In this document: one piece after another, positions 1 through 8,059 of the stretch | Layout of the letters: every line of letters begins with the position of its first letter | How positions within the stretch are numbered: position 1 is the stretch's first letter | Source of the DNA: Buchnera aphidicola (Takecallis arundicolens) | GTDB taxonomy: Bacteria; Pseudomonadota; Gammaproteobacteria; Enterobacterales; Enterobacteriaceae | Reading direction: 5' to 3' | Length of the DNA stretch: 64,000 bases | Assembly: GCF_964058945.1 (NCBI RefSeq) | Contig: NZ_OZ060369.1 | Location: 62,001 to 126,000 of the forward strand | Position numbers and translations under genes: made by a program | Notes under the pieces: model-generated | The model's input: the letters and a program-made list of their open reading frames with translations, nothing else | Told to the model about the DNA's origin: nothing | Databases searched by the model: none

Positions 1-279
1 ATAGATATAATTCAATTAAGAATATATTATAAAAATTTATTATCATGTGAAAAGAAAATTTTATTTTTGAAATCAGAAATATTGAAGTATAAAAATAATA
101 TTGAAAATGCACAGATGTTTTTTCAAATAAATTATAAAAAATTAAAAATTTGGGATATATTATATAATCGGATATTATTTTTACAGCGGTATTATAAAAA
201 AAAATTATCTCGTAAATATTATAATCAATATTATCAAATATTTTCTTTAAAAAAAATTATTAATCTTAGAATGTTATAA
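1..279 (+). CDS. fliJ: Flagellar export chaperone FliJ, C-terminal part (gene begins before the window)
   Basis: The frame is open from base 1 and ends at 279, giving about 92 residues of a protein cut by the window edge. It is very rich in Lys, Ile, Asn and Tyr and looks helical, as expected for FliJ, a small coiled-coil protein that works with the FliI ATPase and FliH in the flagellar type III export apparatus. No diagnostic motif remains in this fragment. The call rests mainly on position, directly upstream of fliM and fliN in a flagellar cluster, where fliI-fliJ are expected. No FliK or FliL gene lies between it and fliM (41-base gap). FliK C-terminal residues are the main alternative. 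Confidence 0.55.
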   Translation: MDIIQLRIYYKNLLSCEKKILFLKSEILKYKNNIENAQMFFQINYKKLKIWDILYNRILFLQRYYKKKLSRKYYNQYYQIFSLKKIINLRML

Positions 280-320
280 TATTTATTATAATAATTTATT
301 TTTAAAATGGTTTTTATAAT

Positions 321-1238
321 ATGATTAAAATTATTAAAAGATGTACATTATGTGATTCTATGGATCATAGCAATTATGTGGATTCGATTAATATATTGAA
401 AATAATGCATCAAGAAGTTATTCAATTTATAGAAATTGGATTATTTAATATGACTAATCAAAGGTTTAAAATTAAAATTTTAAAACATGAAATAATATCA
501 AGTATGTCTATTAAAAATCATTGTTTGTTTTTTTTAAATTCATTATCATTTTCTGATGTTAATTGTTTATTTTTTATATTACTATCTTTTCCATTTATTG
601 ATCAAGTAGTAGATTTATTATTTGGGATAACAGGAAATATATATAATAATTACAAAAACGATTTATTTACTGCATCAAAATTATATGTTATAGAAAAAAT
701 AATGTATATTTTTATTAATGCATATAATAGTTTGTATAAAGAATGGACAATATTATGTAAAAAATATTTTACGTATAGAACTACATTAGATTTTGAATTT
801 TTAAAAACAGTAAAAATAACATCGTATTTACAAACTGTATTTTCTTGTGAATATAAAAATTTTACAAGTAGTTTTATTATTAATATTCCAGATTTAGCGT
901 TTTTTACAATTCAAAAAAAATATCAACATTATTGTCATATAAAAGAAAAAAAAATTTTTTCTTTTAATACAAACATGGAGTTGTTAAAACATATATATCA
1001 TTCAAAATTAAACTGCATAGTGCGGTTAGATAAATTTTTTGTTTCTTCAGATTATGTTTTAAATTTGAAATTGGGTAATATATTACATATTAATAAACCT
1101 AATTTTATTACAATATGTACGGAAAATAATATTCCTATTTTAAATGGAAAATGTTACTCTGATAATAAAAAATATATGATGTATGTAAAAACAAATTTTT
1201 TAAATACTAATTTAAATATTAAGAAGAATAAATTATGA
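321..1238 (+). CDS. fliM: Flagellar motor switch protein FliM
   Basis: FliM is the middle ring protein of the flagellar C-ring, linking FliG to FliN. The 305 residues align with E. coli FliM over the middle domain (for example GLFNMTNQRFKIKILKHE near residue 40 and DLLFGITGNIYNNY near 98). They also match over the C-terminal SpoA domain from about residue 228 (SKLNCIVRLDKFF, LNLKLGNILHINKP). The start ATG at 321 gives a protein about 30 residues shorter than usual. The short N-terminal peptide that binds phospho-CheY (EIDALL-type) is missing, which fits loss of chemotaxis. The stop overlaps the fliN start by four bases (ATGA), so the two are probably translationally coupled. The sequence is strongly diverged, but the identification is secure from domain order and context. 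Confidence 0.88.
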   Translation: MIKIIKRCTLCDSMDHSNYVDSINILKIMHQEVIQFIEIGLFNMTNQRFKIKILKHEIISSMSIKNHCLFFLNSLSFSDVNCLFFILLSFPFIDQVVDLLFGITGNIYNNYKNDLFTASKLYVIEKIMYIFINAYNSLYKEWTILCKKYFTYRTTLDFEFLKTVKITSYLQTVFSCEYKNFTSSFIINIPDLAFFTIQKKYQHYCHIKEKKIFSFNTNMELLKHIYHSKLNCIVRLDKFFVSSDYVLNLKLGNILHINKPNFITICTENNIPILNGKCYSDNKKYMMYVKTNFLNTNLNIKKNKL

Positions 1239-1603
1239 ATAAGGATATAAAAGATATAAAACATGATTTTAATCATGATATACATGAATTGGAAACGTCA
1301 AAAAATAAATTGTTAAATGTAGATAAAAAAAATAAAAAAATCAGTAATTTAAATATCTTAAATATTAAAAACAGTATATTATCCGAAGCTGTTTTAGATG
1401 TTATGATTCAATTAGGAGTAATGAAAATTAAAATACAAGATTTATTGCAGATTATTCCAGGTACAATATTATATTTGAATAAATTGAATTATGATATTTT
1501 GGATATTTTTATAAATGATGTTTTAATTGCGCAAGGTGAATTAGTGAAATTAAAAGATAGATATGGTATCCGTGTTATTAAAATTTTTAAATCACGTCAT
1601 TAA
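1235..1603 (+). CDS. fliN: Flagellar motor switch protein FliN
   Basis: FliN forms the base of the C-ring and helps dock the export ATPase complex. The protein is 122 residues, close to the family length. Residues 1-45 are a poorly conserved Lys/Asn-rich arm. Residues from about 50 form the SpoA domain, with recognisable stretches such as VMIQLGVMKIKIQDLLQI, PGTILYLNKL and IFINDVLIAQGELV, ending in DRYGIRVIKI as in E. coli. The start overlaps the fliM stop by four bases, and fliO-fliP follows five bases after the stop, so fliM, fliN and fliOP form one operon. Confidence 0.93.
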   Translation: MNKDIKDIKHDFNHDIHELETSKNKLLNVDKKNKKISNLNILNIKNSILSEAVLDVMIQLGVMKIKIQDLLQIIPGTILYLNKLNYDILDIFINDVLIAQGELVKLKDRYGIRVIKIFKSRH

Positions 1604-1608
1604 ATAAT

Positions 1609-2682
1609 ATGAAAGATATATTTAACCAATTTTATAAAAAAATTTTTTACAATAATAATACTTATTTTAAGGTGATAATCGTTGTATTGTTAATATTATG
1701 GATTATGAAAATTATTAGTGGAATACGATTTAATAATAATAATAATACTTGTATTAAAAGTATTAATCAAACAAAAATAGATGCAAAAAATAAAATTATT
1801 ATTTTAGATATTCAGGATATAAGATTAATATTAGGATCAACACCGTATAATATTAGAACTTTACATACTATACCAATTGTTGATAATAAAACAATCCGTC
1901 CTGTTAAATATAATATTTCAAAACCGAAATCATTTTTATTTAAAAAAATAGCATATCGATTTTTATTATTTTTGATGTTGTCTTGTTATAGTCCTAATGT
2001 ATATGCTACAGAATTTTCAGAATTAACTAAGCATATTTTTTCACATAATATATATCATTGGTCTTTTTCTACTCAAATTTTATTATTAACATTTATAGTA
2101 ACATTAGTATCAGCAATGGTTTTAATGACAACTAGCTTTACTAGAATTATTATTGTTTTAAGTTTGTTACGTAATGCATTAGGTGTTCCTACATTACCTC
2201 CTAATCAATTACTTATGGTAATATCATTATTTTTAACATGTTTTGTTATGTATCCTACTTATCATAGGATATATAAAGAAGCATATCTACCGTTTTATAC
2301 ACATCATATTCAAATAGATGATGCATTTATAAAATTTTTTCAACCTATTTATGATTTTATGGTTCATCAGACGCGTCGTTCGGATTTAGTAGTATTTGCA
2401 AAGTTATCACATATTCCATTACTTAAACATGATTCTACAATACCAATACAAATATTGTTACCTGCATTTATAACTAGTGAATTAAAAACTGCATTTCAAA
2501 TTGGATTTACTATTTTTTTACCATTTTTAATTATTGATTTATTTATTGCAACTATATTCATGTCATTAGGTATGACAATGATTTCTCCAAATACTATTTC
2601 ATTGCCAATTAAATTAATATTATTTGTAATTGTAGATGGATGGCAATTAATTTTTTCTTCTTTAATAAATAGTTTTTATTAA
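1609..2682 (+). CDS. fliP: Fused FliO-FliP flagellar export gate protein
   Basis: FliP forms the core pore of the flagellar type III export gate, and FliO normally assists its assembly. The 357-residue frame is about 110 residues longer than E. coli FliP. Residues 1-105 look like FliO: one membrane helix at about 20-38, then KIIILDIQDIRLILG, matching the FliO block VVVVDVEDARLVLG. From about residue 105 comes a FliP signal-like hydrophobic segment ending in YSPNVYATEF, then canonical FliP: MTTSFTRIIIVLSLLRNALG, PPNQLL, then ILLPAFITSELKTAFQIGFT and VDGWQLI near the C-terminus. No stop separates the two parts. Fusion is seen directly. Whether a signal peptidase still cleaves before TEF is inferred. 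fliQ follows 28 bases later. Confidence 0.92.
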   Translation: MKDIFNQFYKKIFYNNNTYFKVIIVVLLILWIMKIISGIRFNNNNNTCIKSINQTKIDAKNKIIILDIQDIRLILGSTPYNIRTLHTIPIVDNKTIRPVKYNISKPKSFLFKKIAYRFLLFLMLSCYSPNVYATEFSELTKHIFSHNIYHWSFSTQILLLTFIVTLVSAMVLMTTSFTRIIIVLSLLRNALGVPTLPPNQLLMVISLFLTCFVMYPTYHRIYKEAYLPFYTHHIQIDDAFIKFFQPIYDFMVHQTRRSDLVVFAKLSHIPLLKHDSTIPIQILLPAFITSELKTAFQIGFTIFLPFLIIDLFIATIFMSLGMTMISPNTISLPIKLILFVIVDGWQLIFSSLINSFY

Positions 2683-2710
2683 ACTATATTTTTTTAATTT
2701 TAGGAGATTT

Positions 2711-2989
2711 ATGCAATCTGTATTTTTAGAAGCATTATTTTATGAATCATTTAAAGTATTATTTTTTATATCTTTGCCAGTACTTTCATCTGTTTTATTT
2801 ATTGGTTTATTAATGAATATATTTCAAATTATTACATCTATTAATGAGCAAACATTATCTTTTATTCCAAAAATAATAACAGTATTTATAGTATTTACAT
2901 TTTTTGGAACATGGATTTTAAATATAATTATACATTATATGGATTATGTATTTAGAAATATAACATCTTCTATATTTCATTCTTTATAA
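2711..2989 (+). CDS. fliQ: Flagellar export gate protein FliQ
   Basis: FliQ is a small inner-membrane subunit that packs around FliP/FliR in the flagellar export gate. The protein is 92 residues with two strongly hydrophobic helices (about 15-38 and 53-75), the family topology. The stretch ITSINEQTLSFIPKI between them matches the conserved FliQ loop (ATQINEQTLSFIPK type). A GGAG-like ribosome site (taggagat) lies just before the ATG. The gene is followed two bases later by fliR, consistent with one operon. Confidence 0.94.
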   Translation: MQSVFLEALFYESFKVLFFISLPVLSSVLFIGLLMNIFQIITSINEQTLSFIPKIITVFIVFTFFGTWILNIIIHYMDYVFRNITSSIFHSL

Positions 2990-2991
2990 AC

Positions 2992-3750
2992 ATGGATACT
3001 CATAATATTATAGTATTAAATAATTTAATTTGTATTTTTATTAGAGTATTTTCAATAATATATATGGTTCCTGTAATTGATAATAGTGTTGTTAGTAATA
3101 AAGTAAAAGTTTTTTTGTCTTTCTTGTTAAGTATATTAGTTTGTTTAATAAGACCGTTTGTGAAAATTACATTATTTTCACCTCATGGTTTAATAATATT
3201 GATAGAACAAATTATCATTGGTGTATCCATTGGTCTTACTATTAAGTTAGTATTTTTATTTATTATTCTTTCTGGTGAAATTATTAGTTTACAAATAGGA
3301 TTATACAATGTTATTCATGTTGATTATAATTTAAATTTCAAAAGTTCTGTTATTACAACAATATTTAATATTTTTTTATTATTATTATTTTTGTTTTATG
3401 ATGGTCATTTATATGTAATAATTTTTATTTTTAAAAGTTTTGATTTATTTCCATTATATAATACAAACTTTGATATTAGTTTTATTTTAATATTTATAAA
3501 AATGTTATATGCGTCTTTTTTAAATGGTTTAATTTTTATATTACCAATAATTATTTTATTATTTTCAATCAAAATCATAATTAGTATGATGTTTCGTTTA
3601 TCAACTCAAATTTTAACTGTTTTTATTGACGTATCATTATTATATTTTGTTACAATATGTTTTTTATTTTTTTCAAATTCAATATTTTTGTATGGTTTAA
3701 AATTTATGTTAAAAAAAATGATTAATTTATTATATATTTTAATTTATTAA
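2992..3750 (+). CDS. fliR: Flagellar export gate protein FliR
   Basis: FliR is the third channel-forming subunit of the flagellar export gate. At 252 residues it is near the family length, and it is almost wholly hydrophobic with about six predicted membrane segments. Recognisable FliR features include RVFSIIYMVPVI near residue 18, the segment IIGVSIGLTIKLVFLFIILSGEIISLQIGL (given in two pieces: IIGVSIGLTIKLVFLF and IILSGEIISLQIGL), and LSTQILTVFI. It is the last gene of the flagellar cluster. A 13-bp perfect inverted repeat at 3752-3808 lies immediately downstream, between it and convergent rpmG. Confidence 0.92.
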   Translation: MDTHNIIVLNNLICIFIRVFSIIYMVPVIDNSVVSNKVKVFLSFLLSILVCLIRPFVKITLFSPHGLIILIEQIIIGVSIGLTIKLVFLFIILSGEIISLQIGLYNVIHVDYNLNFKSSVITTIFNIFLLLLFLFYDGHLYVIIFIFKSFDLFPLYNTNFDISFILIFIKMLYASFLNGLIFILPIIILLFSIKIIISMMFRLSTQILTVFIDVSLLYFVTICFLFFSNSIFLYGLKFMLKKMINLLYILIY

Positions 3751-3751
3751 T

Positions 3752-3808
3752 AAATATACTATATATTTTATATTTTTTATGTAATACAAAAATTCATATA
3801 GTATATTT
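3752..3808. terminator. Perfect inverted repeat between convergent fliR and rpmG
   Basis: Arms 3752-3764 (aaatatactatat) and 3796-3808 (atatagtatattt) are perfectly complementary over 13 bp, separated by a 31-base loop that is A/T only except for single bases. The element begins one base after the fliR stop and lies 25 bases beyond the rpmG stop, so it could end transcripts from both sides. Confidence 0.6.
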
Positions 3809-3832
3809 TGTAAGTATTTGTTAATAATAATT

Positions 3833-4000
3833 TTATTTTATTTTTGTTTCGTTATATATAACATGTTTTCTAAGGATTGGATCATATTTTTTTAATTGTA
3901 TTTTTTTTTGATTAGATTTTTTATTTTTAGTAGTAGTATAAAAATGTTTTGTTCCCGAAGATGATAGTAACTTAATTTTTTCTCTTGCACTTTTGGCCAT
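3833..4000 (-). CDS. rpmG: 50S ribosomal protein L33
   Basis: A 55-residue protein, the exact length of E. coli L33, a small protein near the E site of the large subunit. It begins [17 protein letters not shown] and contains HFYTTTKNK and [19 protein letters not shown], matching L33 almost residue by residue. No zinc-ribbon cysteines are present, so this is the C-minus form. The ATG at 3998-4000 is preceded by AGGAAA, a good ribosome site. Its first 29 bases overlap the end of rpmB, in another frame. Confidence 0.97.
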   Translation of the reverse strand: MAKSAREKIKLLSSSGTKHFYTTTKNKKSNQKKIQLKKYDPILRKHVIYNETKIK

Positions 4001-4232
4001 GGTGTTTCCTATTTTTAATACATGGATTTAAAATTTGTTCAATACCTTTTTTATCAATTATTCGTAGTCCTTTATTTGAAATACGAATTTTAATAAATTT
4101 TTTTTCTTTTGGTATCCATAATTTGTGATACTGTAAGTTAGGAAAAAATTTTTTCTTTGAGGCATTTAATGCATGCGATCGATTATTACCAAACATTGGT
4201 TTTTTTTTGGTAATAATACAAATTTTGGACAT
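3972..4232 (-). CDS. rpmB: 50S ribosomal protein L28
   Basis: L28 is a large-subunit protein. The 86 residues match E. coli L28 through [24 protein letters not shown] and [16 protein letters not shown]. coli L28 has 78 residues. Here the last eight or so (HGQKCKRKN) are an extension that reads through the rpmG ribosome site and the first codons of rpmG. The extension looks like loss of the original stop followed by readthrough to the next one. The basic tail might be tolerated on the ribosome. rpmB and rpmG form an operon as in E. coli. Confidence 0.96.
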   Translation of the reverse strand: MSKICIITKKKPMFGNNRSHALNASKKKFFPNLQYHKLWIPKEKKFIKIRISNKGLRIIDKKGIEQILNPCIKNRKHHGQKCKRKN

Positions 4233-4261
4233 GATTAATCCTTATATGTAATATTTATATA

Positions 4262-4813
4262 TTATGGTTGATAATTAATATTATTTTTTTTTAAATACTG
4301 TTTTATAGATTTGATAATTTCTTTTTTAGCAGAATTTACATTTTCGAAACCGATAATTTTGACCCATTTATTTTTCTCTAAATCTTTATAATGTTGAAAA
4401 AAGTGTATAATTTGTTGTTTTAAATTATCATGTAAATCTTTAATATCGTCAATATTTTGATATTCTAGAGAAATATTATTATGAGGTAAAGCAATAATTT
4501 TAGAATCTGATCCAGATTCATCAATCATTTTTAATACTCCAATTGGTTTACATTGAATAACACAGCTATATTGTAGTTTATATGGAATAGGAACTAATAC
4601 GTCTAATGGATCTCCATCATCAGATAATGTTTTATTAATATAACCATAATTACATGGGTATAACATAGCAGTTGGTATAAAACGATCTACAAAAAGATTT
4701 TGTGTTTTTTTATCTATTTCGTATTTGATAGGATATGATTTATATGGTATTTCAATAATAACATATATGTCATGTGGAGTATTTACTCCTGAAAGTACAT
4801 TTTTTAAATTCAT
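4262..4813 (-). CDS. ppa: Inorganic pyrophosphatase
   Basis: A family I soluble pyrophosphatase, which hydrolyses the pyrophosphate made by tRNA charging and nucleotide synthesis. The protein is 183 residues (E. coli 176). The signature DDGDPLDVLV near residue 66 carries the three metal-binding aspartates. YPCNYGYI precedes it, and KWVKIIGFENVNSAKKEI forms the conserved C-terminal part. It is a single gene on the minus strand, 29 bases upstream of rpmB and followed in the other direction by a long non-coding gap. Confidence 0.96.
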   Translation of the reverse strand: MNLKNVLSGVNTPHDIYVIIEIPYKSYPIKYEIDKKTQNLFVDRFIPTAMLYPCNYGYINKTLSDDGDPLDVLVPIPYKLQYSCVIQCKPIGVLKMIDESGSDSKIIALPHNNISLEYQNIDDIKDLHDNLKQQIIHFFQHYKDLEKNKWVKIIGFENVNSAKKEIIKSIKQYLKKNNINYQP

Positions 4814-5380
4814 ATTTTTTATTTTTTATTGAATTAGATATGGTATTTTATAAAAATTTTTATAGAATATTTTTAGATTAATTATATTTTTAATATAAAG
4901 TATTATGCTATTTTTAATAAATATTTTTTATATTGATTAATATTTTGAATAGAATTTATTATGTTTATATGAAATATAAGTATTGATTTACATGATTTTA
5001 TATTATTTATATTAATAAAAATATATTATAAAAGAATTATATTGGTAAATTCATATTCATTATTATATATAATAATAAAAAAAAGTACCTATTATAGATT
5101 GTTACTTATTTGATAATTTTAAAATGAAAAATGCATAACAATATTATTTTTTTTTAATAATATATGTATTGCATTTTTTATATTTTAGTTAAATATTTTG
5201 TGTATTTAAGACTTAAAATATTAAAAAATTGTTTATTTTATATATATTATAATAAAAATAATATAAATTTAGATAATTTGTATTTTTTTAAAAAATGTTA
5301 TTTAAATGTAATGTATATTTTAGAATTAGTTTTTTTATAATTATAATTATATAAAAATATTATACATTTATATATTTTAA
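4814..5380. other. Non-coding gap between ppa and rnpB
   Basis: About 567 bases of very A+T-rich DNA with no recognisable gene remnant on either strand. It contains the ppa promoter region at its left end and one long imperfect hairpin (5127-5178). It could be the graveyard of a deleted gene, but I see no residual motif to name it. Confidence 0.5.
5127..5178. repeat. Long imperfect inverted repeat in the ppa-rnpB gap
   Basis: Outer arms 5127-5135 (aaaaatgca) and 5170-5178 (tgcattttt) are perfectly complementary over 9 bp. The inner sequence can continue pairing imperfectly (atattatt against aataatat) around an oligo-T loop. It lies about 200 bases beyond the 3' end of rnpB. It may be a transcript end or simply a surviving structure. 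Confidence 0.4.
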
Positions 5381-5729
5381 AGTTGATTAATAAGCCGGGT
5401 TCTGTACCAGACAGTCATTTATCTAGACTAATAATCACTTATTAGTTCAAGCGGTTTACCTGAATTGTAATACGAGCAGTATTTTAAAATTCTACTTAAC
5501 CTTGCTCCGAGTGGAGTTTACATTGCCATATTTATTACTAAATATGCGGTGTGCTCTTAACACGCCTTTTCACCCTTACTATAAATATTATTTATAGCGG
5601 TATATTTTCTGTTGTACTATTCGTCAGAATAATTATTCTGCCCAGGTGTTATCTGGCACTCTTGCTCTTGGAGCCCGGACTTTCCTCTATCTAATATATA
5701 TTATTAAACAGCGACTGTCTAATCAACTT
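5381..5729 (-). ncRNA. rnpB: RNase P RNA (M1 RNA, bacterial type A)
   Basis: The catalytic RNA that trims 5' leaders from tRNA precursors. On the minus strand it begins GTTGATTAGACAGTCGCTG, like E. coli M1 RNA. It contains the universal block GAGGAAAGTCCGGGCTCC, then GTGCCAG.TAACACCTGGGC, AAGGGTGAAAAGG, TAAGAGC.CACCGC, GTAAACTCCAC and GGAGCAAGG. It ends with AGAACCCGGCTTAT, which pairs in helix P4. The L15 GGU that pairs with tRNA CCA ends is retained (CAGGTAAACC). Ends were set by matching the terminal P1 pairing (AAGTTGATTA... with ...TAATCAACTT) and may be off by a few bases. It lies 21 bases downstream of rsmI and may be co-transcribed with it. Confidence 0.96.
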
Positions 5730-5750
5730 ATATATATTATAATTTATTGC

Positions 5751-6608
5751 TTATTTTTTGTCATGTATAAAATTTTGTATAGCATAGGTGTATATTTGAT
5801 TTTTATTAGTTTTATGAATTAATGAAGTGAGTTGTATTGCTTGTTTTAATGTTAATTGTTTTATTAAAACAGATAATGTGTTGTGGACGTTTAAAGGTAT
5901 AGTTTTTTTATGAAGTTTTATTCCGCTAATAACAATTACCATTTCTCCTTTTTTTCGTGTATGATCTTGTTGTAACCATAATAGTATATCTGAAGCTGGT
6001 CCATATTTGATAGTTTCCCATTTTTTTGTTATCTCTTTCACTAAAACAATTATTCTATTTCTCCCAAGATAATTTACAATATCTTTCATACTATGTAAAA
6101 TTCGATGACATGATTCGTAAAATACAATTGTTTGTTGTATATTTTTTGTTTTTAGTAAAATTTTTTTTCTTAATAATGTTTTTCTTGGTAAAAATCCTTT
6201 GTAATAAAAATTATTACTTGGTAGACCTGAGGCGCTTAATGCTGCAATAAGGGCACATGGTCCTGGAATTGGTACGACTTGTATATTATTTTTATGACAG
6301 GATTGTACTAATATATATCCAGGGTCATGAATTGTTGGTGTTCCAGCATTAGAAACTAGAGCGATATTCATTGTTTTTAATAAAAAAATAATTTTATTTG
6401 TTTTATAAGATTCGTTATATTGATGTAAAGATGTCATTTTTGTTGTGATTTGAAATGTTTCTAATATGTATTTTGTATGTCTAGTGTCTTCTGCTGCTAT
6501 TAATTGAACTTTTTGTAGTATATTTACTGCTCTATAAGTAATATCTTGAATATTTCCAATAGGGGTAGCAACAACATATAATATTCCAGTGTTTGTTTTT
6601 TTATTCAT
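5751..6608 (-). CDS. rsmI: 16S rRNA (cytidine-2'-O)-methyltransferase RsmI
   Basis: RsmI 2'-O-methylates C1402 of 16S rRNA in the decoding centre using S-adenosylmethionine. The protein is 285 residues, the family length. Motifs include LYVVATPIGNIQDITYRA at residue 9, AAEDTRHTKYIL, LVSNAGTPTIHDPG (SAM binding), PGPCALIAALSASGLP and the segment FYESCHRILHSM. It is divergent from fabB (141-base gap) and lies just upstream of rnpB. Confidence 0.95.
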   Translation of the reverse strand: MNKKTNTGILYVVATPIGNIQDITYRAVNILQKVQLIAAEDTRHTKYILETFQITTKMTSLHQYNESYKTNKIIFLLKTMNIALVSNAGTPTIHDPGYILVQSCHKNNIQVVPIPGPCALIAALSASGLPSNNFYYKGFLPRKTLLRKKILLKTKNIQQTIVFYESCHRILHSMKDIVNYLGRNRIIVLVKEITKKWETIKYGPASDILLWLQQDHTRKKGEMVIVISGIKLHKKTIPLNVHNTLSVLIKQLTLKQAIQLTSLIHKTNKNQIYTYAIQNFIHDKK

Positions 6609-6749
6609 TTTTTACATTATTTATATAATAATATTAGTAATTTTTATTTATATTTTTATTAAAAATATTATATTACAATAAAAATTTTTTCTTTTACTTT
6701 ATCTTTATATTTATATAAAATACAATATAAATTATTAGGAAATATCATA

Positions 6750-7943
6750 GTGAAAAGAGTGGTAATTACAGGTTTAGGTATTATATCCAGTATTGGGAAT
6801 AGTAAAACACAAGTTTTATCTTCTTTAAAAAATAGTAAGTCAGGTATTATATTTTCCCCTAAAATGAAACAGTTTGGTATAAAAAGTCATGTTTGGGGAG
6901 CTATTAATGTAGATATTGCAAATATTGATCGTGTTATGTCAAAATTTATGAGTTGTGCAACAATTTATACATATTTTGCTATGGAGCAAGCCATACAAGA
7001 TGCTTATTTAAACAATGATGTATATAAAAAAAATCATCGTGTTGGTATAATTGCAGGTACAGGATGTAGTTCTTTTGAAAATCCGGTGAATAATATATAT
7101 AAAAATGATAAGCTTTATTTTCTTATTCAGAATATGCCATCAAATATTCCTGCATGCTTATCTACTTTTTATAATATTTATGGCATGAGCCATTCTATTA
7201 GTTCGGCTTGTGCAACATCTTCAAATTGTATTAATTATGCTGCTGAATTAATTCAATTTGGTAAACAAGATTTAGTTTTTGCTGGAGGGGCAGAAGGATT
7301 AAGTTGCAATTTAGCTTCAAAATTTGATATGATGAATGCATTATCTGTAAAATATAATTCTTATCCCGAACAAGCTTCACGTCCATATGATACAAATCGT
7401 GATGGTTTTGTAATTTCTGGTGGTGCTGGAATATTAGTTTTAGAAGAATTAGAACATGCACGATCTAGACGAGCACGTATTTATGCAGAAGTCATGGGCT
7501 TTGGTTCTGCATCAGATGGAGTTAGTATGATTCGGCCTTCTGGATTAGGTTTAGTACAAGCTATGAAAACAGCAATCCGTAATTCCGATAATATTATGAT
7601 TAATTATATTAATACACATGGAACATCTACTCAAATTGGCGATTTAGTTGAGTTACGGGCAATTAAAAGAGTATTTAAAAATTTTATTCCATATATTTCT
7701 TCTACAAAATCTATTACCGGTCATGCTTTAGGCGCTTCTGGGGTACATGAAATTATTTATGTTATTTTAATGATGTATAATAATTTTATAGCACCTAGTG
7801 TTAATATTGATTTTTTGGTACCATATGCAAAAAATATGAATATTATTACTAAAATAAAAAAATCTAATATTATGGTGGCTATGTCAAATAGTTGTGGTTT
7901 TGGAGGTGTAAATACATCTATAATATTAAAAAAATATGATTAA
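6750..7943 (+). CDS. fabB: 3-oxoacyl-[acyl-carrier-protein] synthase I
   Basis: FabB condenses malonyl-ACP with acyl-ACP in fatty acid elongation. The protein is 397 residues (E. coli 406). The catalytic cysteine is in SISSACATSSNC near residue 153, and the two active-site histidines are in NTHGTSTQ and SITGHALGASG. The glycine-rich NSCGFGGVN lies near the C-terminus. The start is GTG at 6750, preceded by taggaaat. A loop before the active cysteine (about residues 105-130) is shorter and diverged compared with E. coli. It is monocistronic, divergent from rsmI. Confidence 0.95.
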   Translation: MKRVVITGLGIISSIGNSKTQVLSSLKNSKSGIIFSPKMKQFGIKSHVWGAINVDIANIDRVMSKFMSCATIYTYFAMEQAIQDAYLNNDVYKKNHRVGIIAGTGCSSFENPVNNIYKNDKLYFLIQNMPSNIPACLSTFYNIYGMSHSISSACATSSNCINYAAELIQFGKQDLVFAGGAEGLSCNLASKFDMMNALSVKYNSYPEQASRPYDTNRDGFVISGGAGILVLEELEHARSRRARIYAEVMGFGSASDGVSMIRPSGLGLVQAMKTAIRNSDNIMINYINTHGTSTQIGDLVELRAIKRVFKNFIPYISSTKSITGHALGASGVHEIIYVILMMYNNFIAPSVNIDFLVPYAKNMNIITKIKKSNIMVAMSNSCGFGGVNTSIILKKYD

Positions 7944-8059
7944 TGTTTTTTAAAATTTATATATTATAAAAATTATATCTTGAATTTTTTTTGTAAATGT
8001 ATTATTTTAGAATATAGTACATTTAATTTTTAAAATTATTTTTATGATAGGGATGAAAC

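Noticed and set aside
5381-5729. Possible loss of the RNase P RNA GGU motif that pairs with tRNA CCA
   Set aside because: First alignment suggested AAU, but that compared the wrong loop. The true position before CTTGA reads CAGGTAAACC, so GGU is present.
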